From positions 305,474 to 369,473 of the forward strand of contig NZ_KB891103.1 of the NCBI RefSeq assembly GCF_000373365.1: a DNA stretch of 64,000 nt. Reading direction: 5' to 3'. Source of the DNA: Parafrankia discariae (GTDB lineage Bacteria > Actinomycetota > Actinomycetes > Frankiales > Frankiaceae). Position 1 is the stretch's first letter. Each line of letters starts with the position of its first letter. Below the pieces are notes generated by a model. The model was not told where the DNA came from. It saw only the letters and a list, made by a program, of their open reading frames with translations, and did no database searches. This document shows positions 60,442 through 64,000 of the stretch, piece after piece. The position numbers and the translations under genes were made by a program.

Positions 60442-60708
60442 TCACCGGACGCGGCGGATACCCGCCGGCGACAGAAAGGACAGCGGCGCGACCAGGTAGT
60501 CGACATAATGGTTCTCGACCGCGTACGCATCGGCGTCGGACGCGGAGTCGAAGGCGAGGACGATCCGGCGCGCCCGACGCGAACCGGCCACGAAGAGGAT
60601 CACGCCGAACATCGAGGAGGAGTCGGGGTCGTCGGCCTCCCCCGGCCGCATCGTGGCCGGCCGGACGCGCCTGCCGCAATGACCCCTACTGCGCGAGTAA
60701 CGATTCAT
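60442..60708 (-). CDS. hypothetical protein, 88 aa
   Basis: It begins 'MNRYSRSRGHCGRRVRPATM' and ends 'IVLAFDSASDADAYAVENHY' and 'VDYLVAPLSFLSPAGIRRVR'. The C-terminal half resembles a small alpha/beta fold similar in shape to the neighbouring 59949 product, both starting with strand-type 'FGVILFVAGSRRAR' and an acidic helix. ATG 60708. Not recognised. Confidence 0.5.
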   Translation of the reverse strand: MNRYSRSRGHCGRRVRPATMRPGEADDPDSSSMFGVILFVAGSRRARRIVLAFDSASDADAYAVENHYVDYLVAPLSFLSPAGIRRVR

Positions 60709-61189
60709 CGGGACTCCAGTTCCCTGTTCTGCCGGGATTTCCGGGGCTGCCACCGGACGCGCGGCGGCCGGCCGGACAGCGGCCTGACGGGCGGCGGGCA
60801 CGGTCACCGGGTCGACCGCCCGGGTCGACACCACATGGGTCGGCGGAGTAGCCATGCCGGCGCGGCCGGGCGGCCCGGGGCACCGAGTCGATCCGCCGAA
60901 GCCGGGAGGCCGGCCGTGGCGGGGCGGACGGTACCGGCTCACGGCCATCCATCCCGTCCCGACCAGCACCGACGCTCCCCCGGTAGGCCCCATCGTCGAC
61001 AACATCTCACCCAGGGACTCGAATTCGCCACTCAAGGTGAGCACCGCTTCTGCAGCATGGAGCTTGCACCACGCATATGCAAGGTCTTGTGTGTTGGTTT
61101 CGCTACAGATTGCGCACTATCCATGTGATCAGATTGTGGATGAGTGACGGAACGCTCCACATCAGCTCCGATGACCGGGAGGACGGGGT
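60709..61189. other. intergenic stretch upstream of the XRE/DUF397 pair
   Basis: About 480 bases without a convincing gene. The A/T-rich part near 61060-61140 (GTTGGTTTCGCTACAGATTG and TGTGATCAGATTGTGG) is the likely promoter of the XRE gene, with two GATTG-type direct repeats. Confidence 0.4.
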
Positions 61190-62053
61190 GTGACGGCGAG
61201 GAACAGTGGTCCCACAGTGCGGCGCCGACGGCTCGGCGCCGAGCTCCGCCGGCTGCGCGAGACCGCCGGCGTCGACGTCGAGCAGGTCCGCGAGGTGCTG
61301 CGCTGCTCGGCGTCGAAGGTGAGCAGGTTGGAGAACGGGCGGATCCCGGTACGCACGAAGGACGTCGCGGACCTGCTCCGGCTGTACGGGGTGACCGATG
61401 CCGACCACCGCGGGGCGCTGCTCGGCCTGGCCCGGGAGTCGCGGCGGCACGGCTGGTGGCAGGCCTATCAGGACGTGGTCCCAGCCTGGTTCGAGGTGTA
61501 CATCGGCCTCGAGGCGGACGCTTCCTCGATCAGCGTGTACGAGCCGCAACTCGTCCACGGCCTGCTGCAGACCGCGGACTACGCGCGGGCGGTGATGCGG
61601 GCGAGCAACCCGGAGGCTCCCGACGACGAGATCGAGCGCCGGGTGGCGCTGCGGCTCGACCGGCAGTCCCGCCTGCGTGGCGACAACCCGCCCCGGCTCT
61701 GGGTGATCCTCGACGAGGCGGTCCTGCGTCGTCCGGTCGGCGGCGCGGCGGCGATGCGCGCCCAGCTCGAGCGGGTCGCGAAGGCGGCCGAACTGCCGAA
61801 TGTCACCGTTCAGGTGCTTCCCTTCGCGGCCGGGGCACATGCCGGCCTGGGCAGCACATTCTCCGTTCTGGGATTCGCGGACGAGACGGATCACGATGTG
61901 GTCTACATAGAAAAAGGCGCCGGAAGCCTCTACCTGGAACGTCCGTCAGAAATTCGCCGCTATAGAGTCAGGCTGGATCACCTGATGGCGTCCGCTCTTG
62001 GCCCGGCGGACTCCGTGGCGTTGATTTCCGCCGTTTCGGAGGCACTTCGATGA
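61190..62053 (+). CDS. XRE family regulator with DUF5753 domain
   Basis: The 287-aa protein has an HTH 'LGAELRRLRETAGVDVEQVR' and 'EVLRCSASKVSRLENGRIPV', then DUF5753: 'WFEVYIGLEADASSISVYEP', 'LVHGLLQTADYARAVMRASN' and 'LDEAVLRRPVGGAAAMRAQL'. This is the actinomycete WhiJ-like class that partners a DUF397 protein; some such pairs act as antitoxin and toxin. GTG 61190. The DUF397 gene overlaps its stop by four bases. Confidence 0.93.
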   Translation: MTARNSGPTVRRRRLGAELRRLRETAGVDVEQVREVLRCSASKVSRLENGRIPVRTKDVADLLRLYGVTDADHRGALLGLARESRRHGWWQAYQDVVPAWFEVYIGLEADASSISVYEPQLVHGLLQTADYARAVMRASNPEAPDDEIERRVALRLDRQSRLRGDNPPRLWVILDEAVLRRPVGGAAAMRAQLERVAKAAELPNVTVQVLPFAAGAHAGLGSTFSVLGFADETDHDVVYIEKGAGSLYLERPSEIRRYRVRLDHLMASALGPADSVALISAVSEALR

Positions 62054-62289
62054 GGACATCCGGGAAACCCGCGATCACCGACCCGTCCACGCTGCCCTGG
62101 CGCAAGAGCCGGCACAGCGGCGGGGAGGGCGGCATGTGCGTCGAGGTGGCCGACGTGGACGGCGGTGTGGCGGTCCGCGACTCCACCGACCCGCTCGGCC
62201 CGGTTCTCGCCTTCAGCGGCGCGGAGTGGGACGCGTTCCTCGCCGGCGTCCACGACGGCGAGTTCGACCGCCCGCGCGCCCACCGCTGA
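62050..62289 (+). CDS. DUF397 protein
   Basis: The 79-aa protein has the DUF397 landmarks 'LPWRKSRHSGGEGGMCVEVA' and 'GGVAVRDSTDPLGPVLAFSG', then 'AEWDAFLAGVHDGEF'. In Streptomyces such proteins (BldB/WhiJ-associated) work with an adjacent XRE regulator; a toxin role held in check by the XRE protein has been proposed. ATG 62050 overlaps the XRE stop by four bases. Confidence 0.93.
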   Translation: MRTSGKPAITDPSTLPWRKSRHSGGEGGMCVEVADVDGGVAVRDSTDPLGPVLAFSGAEWDAFLAGVHDGEFDRPRAHR

Positions 62290-62757
62290 CCGGCGCCGAC
62301 CGCGCCCTCGGGGGATGTCGAGCCGCTGACCGGCCGTTCTTCGGCTCTTGCGTAACCGGCCCACGTCGCGCACTCTGTAGATGTTCGTGCGGGCCGCGTT
62401 GTTCAGACGTCACGGTCGTGTCGATCGTGCGAGGCTCGCTGAGGCCGAGCGCGGGCGCACGGTGCCCGTCCGTCACGGAGGAGCGACGTCGTGATTGCCA
62501 TCGAGCGGGTACCCGCCCCGGCCTGACCCGGTACGACCTGCCGAGCGGCCACCCCGCACCGGCTCCGTGACCGGGCTTTCCGCGACGCGGACCGCGTTTC
62601 CGACCGGCACCGCCGGTCACGACACCGCCGGTCGCGTCAAGCCCGATCCGACTCGTCCACCCGGTCCACTCCGCCAAGCCCAGTTAACAGTTCGACCCAC
62701 TCCGTTGCATTTTGAGTCCGCCCTGTAGCACTCCGCCTGTTCCCCTGGTACCGGGAG
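62290..62757. other. intergenic, no gene seen
   Basis: About 470 bases after the DUF397 gene with no recognisable coding sequence. The A/T-rich piece near 62680-62720 (AACAGTTCG, GCATTTTGAG) may hold the promoter of the small gene at 62767. Confidence 0.4.
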
Positions 62758-62766
62758 GTGATCGCC

Positions 62767-62925
62767 GTGGCCACCGCCACGACCAACCTGCTGAACACCC
62801 CGCTGAGCGATCCGCGTGCGGAGCGGGTCCGCCGCGCCGCACTCGCCGCGTATGTGGACGGGAAGGTCAGCTTCGCGCAGGCGAACTCCCGGGTCAGCAA
62901 GGCGATCGAACGCTTCGGGCACTGA
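62767..62925 (+). CDS. small protein, 52 aa, unknown
   Basis: GTG 62767 is preceded at six bases by a perfect GGAGGTGAT ribosome-binding site. The protein reads 'TNLLNTPLSDPRAERVRRAA' and 'LAAYVDGKVSFAQANSRVSK', then 'AIERFGH', a single amphipathic helix pair. It is too short for most gene-length cut-offs but has good codon use and a strong start. It is convergent with the NAD-kinase-like gene, 26 bases away. Function unknown. Confidence 0.65.
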   Translation: MATATTNLLNTPLSDPRAERVRRAALAAYVDGKVSFAQANSRVSKAIERFGH

Positions 62926-62950
62926 CCGCGCGCCGGACGGGCGGGCGACG

Positions 62951-63928
62951 TCAGACCAGGTTGAGCCGTCGGTCGGCCATCCCGATCGTGAGACGCTGAC
63001 CCCAGGTCAGGGCCACCGAGTCGGTCTCGATGCCGTCGCCGAAGACGACCAGGCGCTCGGATTCGACCAGCAGCTCGAGCCGGACCGATCCGACGAGGAG
63101 CCCCTCGGTGCAGGCCGTCCCCGTGCTCGGAGACGGCCACGCCTCGCGGGTGAACCAGATCAGGGCAGGTGCCTCGCCGGCCGGCAGGTCGAGGGCGCTG
63201 TGCCGCTCCCGCCAGACGGACCGACACCACCCGGTGCTGCCCGTACCGGTGCTGACGATCAGCCCGGACGACGCCTGCCGCTCTGTCGTGACTCCGTCGT
63301 ACCCGGGCGCGCGCAGGAGGTAACGGGCCGTCTGGTGGCCGGGGTCCCCGATGTAGACCTCGTTCAGGGCACGCACCACCTGTCCGTCGTCGGAGCGTGC
63401 CTCGACCATGGTGAGGTGGCGCAGCGGGCCGCCGGCCCCGTGGCCGTCGGCACCGCGCCCGTCAACACCGCGCCCGTCAACACCGCGCCCGTCGGCACCA
63501 CCCGCGTGCCGGACCGCCTCGACGACAGCCAACAGGTGCCCGGTCTCGCCCGGCTGGTGCCGGACGAGCACCCCGGGGTTGCGCGCGGGGTCGGCGTCGA
63601 TGCCCACGACGGGCTGCCGGTCGACGTACTTGGCGACGTTGGCGACGAGACCGTCCTGGCCGACACAGATGATCACGTCCTCCGGGTCGAACAGGAAACG
63701 GTCGAGGTCGGCGCGTTCCACCTCGCCACGCCGCCAGCTCGGCGGCACCGCGGCGGCCACCTGGCGCCGGGCCGCCGTCTGGGCGGCATGCCGAGCCTCC
63801 ACCTCGGCGATGTCCCGGCCCCGCGACCGCAGGAAGAACTCCGCCTGGCCACGGGTGCCGTGGTGCTCGAGCAGCTCGGTGTACTCGGTACGCCGGTGGA
63901 CGATCACCGCGCGCGGGGCGAGACTCAC
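62951..63928 (-). CDS. NAD kinase/diacylglycerol kinase superfamily protein
   Basis: The 325-aa protein has an NAD-kinase-like fold: '[20 protein letters not shown]' in place of the GGDG motif, and '[20 protein letters not shown]' for the substrate loop, with beta strands '[20 protein letters not shown]'. The first Gly of GGDG is Gln, so phosphorylation activity is uncertain. A Gly/Arg/Asp linker near residue 150 is encoded by 15-bp tandem repeats (63446-63490). GTG 63928 overlaps the stop of the gene to its right. Confidence 0.8.
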   Translation of the reverse strand: MSLAPRAVIVHRRTEYTELLEHHGTRGQAEFFLRSRGRDIAEVEARHAAQTAARRQVAAAVPPSWRRGEVERADLDRFLFDPEDVIICVGQDGLVANVAKYVDRQPVVGIDADPARNPGVLVRHQPGETGHLLAVVEAVRHAGGADGRGVDGRGVDGRGADGHGAGGPLRHLTMVEARSDDGQVVRALNEVYIGDPGHQTARYLLRAPGYDGVTTERQASSGLIVSTGTGSTGWCRSVWRERHSALDLPAGEAPALIWFTREAWPSPSTGTACTEGLLVGSVRLELLVESERLVVFGDGIETDSVALTWGQRLTIGMADRRLNLV

Positions 63929-64000
63929 CGCTCGCCCCCGGCTGGCGCGCCGGCCGACGCGCCAGCCGGGGCCGCGGCCGTCAGGCCGGGCCGGACGAAG
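63925..64000 (-). CDS. C-terminal end of a gene continuing past the window
   Basis: The frame ending in TGA at 63925-63927 is open to the right edge and encodes '[20 protein letters not shown]' then 'GGER'. It overlaps the NAD-kinase-like GTG start by four bases (GTGA), which supports a real upstream gene translationally coupled to it. The Ala/Gly-rich tail gives no family. Confidence 0.5.
   Translation of the reverse strand, partial: FVRPGLTAAAPAGASAGAPAGGER

Noticed and set aside
1-64000. tRNA, rRNA or riboswitch
   Set aside because: No T-loop-like GTTCGAATCC in a cloverleaf context, no rRNA landmark and no recognised riboswitch core was seen; a covariance-model scan was not possible.

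Overview
The window is very GC-rich, uses many GTG/TTG starts and ATGA/GTGA gene overlaps, and carries families typical of filamentous actinomycetes: DUF397 with an XRE/DUF5753 partner, luciferase-like and F420-type oxidoreductases, a PPOX-class F420 enzyme, HxlR/TetR/PadR/MarR regulators, a TIR-STAND protein and an EAD1-DUF6777 protein. A Frankia-like actinobacterium is the best guess, from gene content only. No rRNA, tRNA, CRISPR array, transposase or integrase was seen.

Layout. 1-8 kb: the end of a flavoprotein gene, a TetR/NTF2 pair, a TIR-STAND protein with a convergent hypothetical gene, a ribbon-helix-helix/VOC/methyltransferase operon and two pseudogenes. 8-37 kb: an intact HhH-GPD DNA glycosylase gene (8083-8658, minus strand) followed on its right by gene modules separated by copies of that gene's own 5' end. 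The modules are lnt with a two-component system and a broken amidohydrolase; HxlR with an F420-type reductase; GNAT and a PIN toxin-antitoxin; an MFS pump with TetR; SDR, LysR/globin and an adenylate-forming ligase; XRE/LLM, SDR and a cupin-MarR fusion; and NTF2/SDR/AraC, PadR, LLM/TetR and a metallophosphoesterase. 34.0-39.0 kb is rich in broken genes. 39-64 kb is a denser, less scarred run of regulator-enzyme pairs, a second two-component system, the EAD1-DUF6777 protein, a siderophore-interacting protein, an ECF sigma factor, a DUF397 pair and a NAD-kinase-like protein.

Main result. At least seven extra copies of the first ~30 codons of the glycosylase gene lie to the right of the intact gene, all in its orientation. 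The full-length copies begin at the same codon-31 boundary and share a short flank that the intact gene lacks. The two nearest copies (13.3 and 14.7 kb) differ from the intact gene only by synonymous changes over the 30 codons; the next has four amino-acid changes, and copies beyond it are truncated or heavily changed. A separate 3'-part remnant at 5913-6078 ends within 5 bases of the same boundary. This is what repeated insertion at one point inside the gene would leave if each incoming segment brought a replacement 5' end and pushed the old one outward. I see no recombinase that could do it.

Many regulators here are paired with visible operators: two 15-bp sites for TetR at 33.4 kb, two 18-bp sites at 39.8 kb, two identical 15-bp sites at 51.7 kb, palindromes for MarR-type regulators at 27.4 and 57.0 kb and for PadR at 31.4 kb, and a 15-bp iteron array upstream of an XRE regulator at 41.3 kb.
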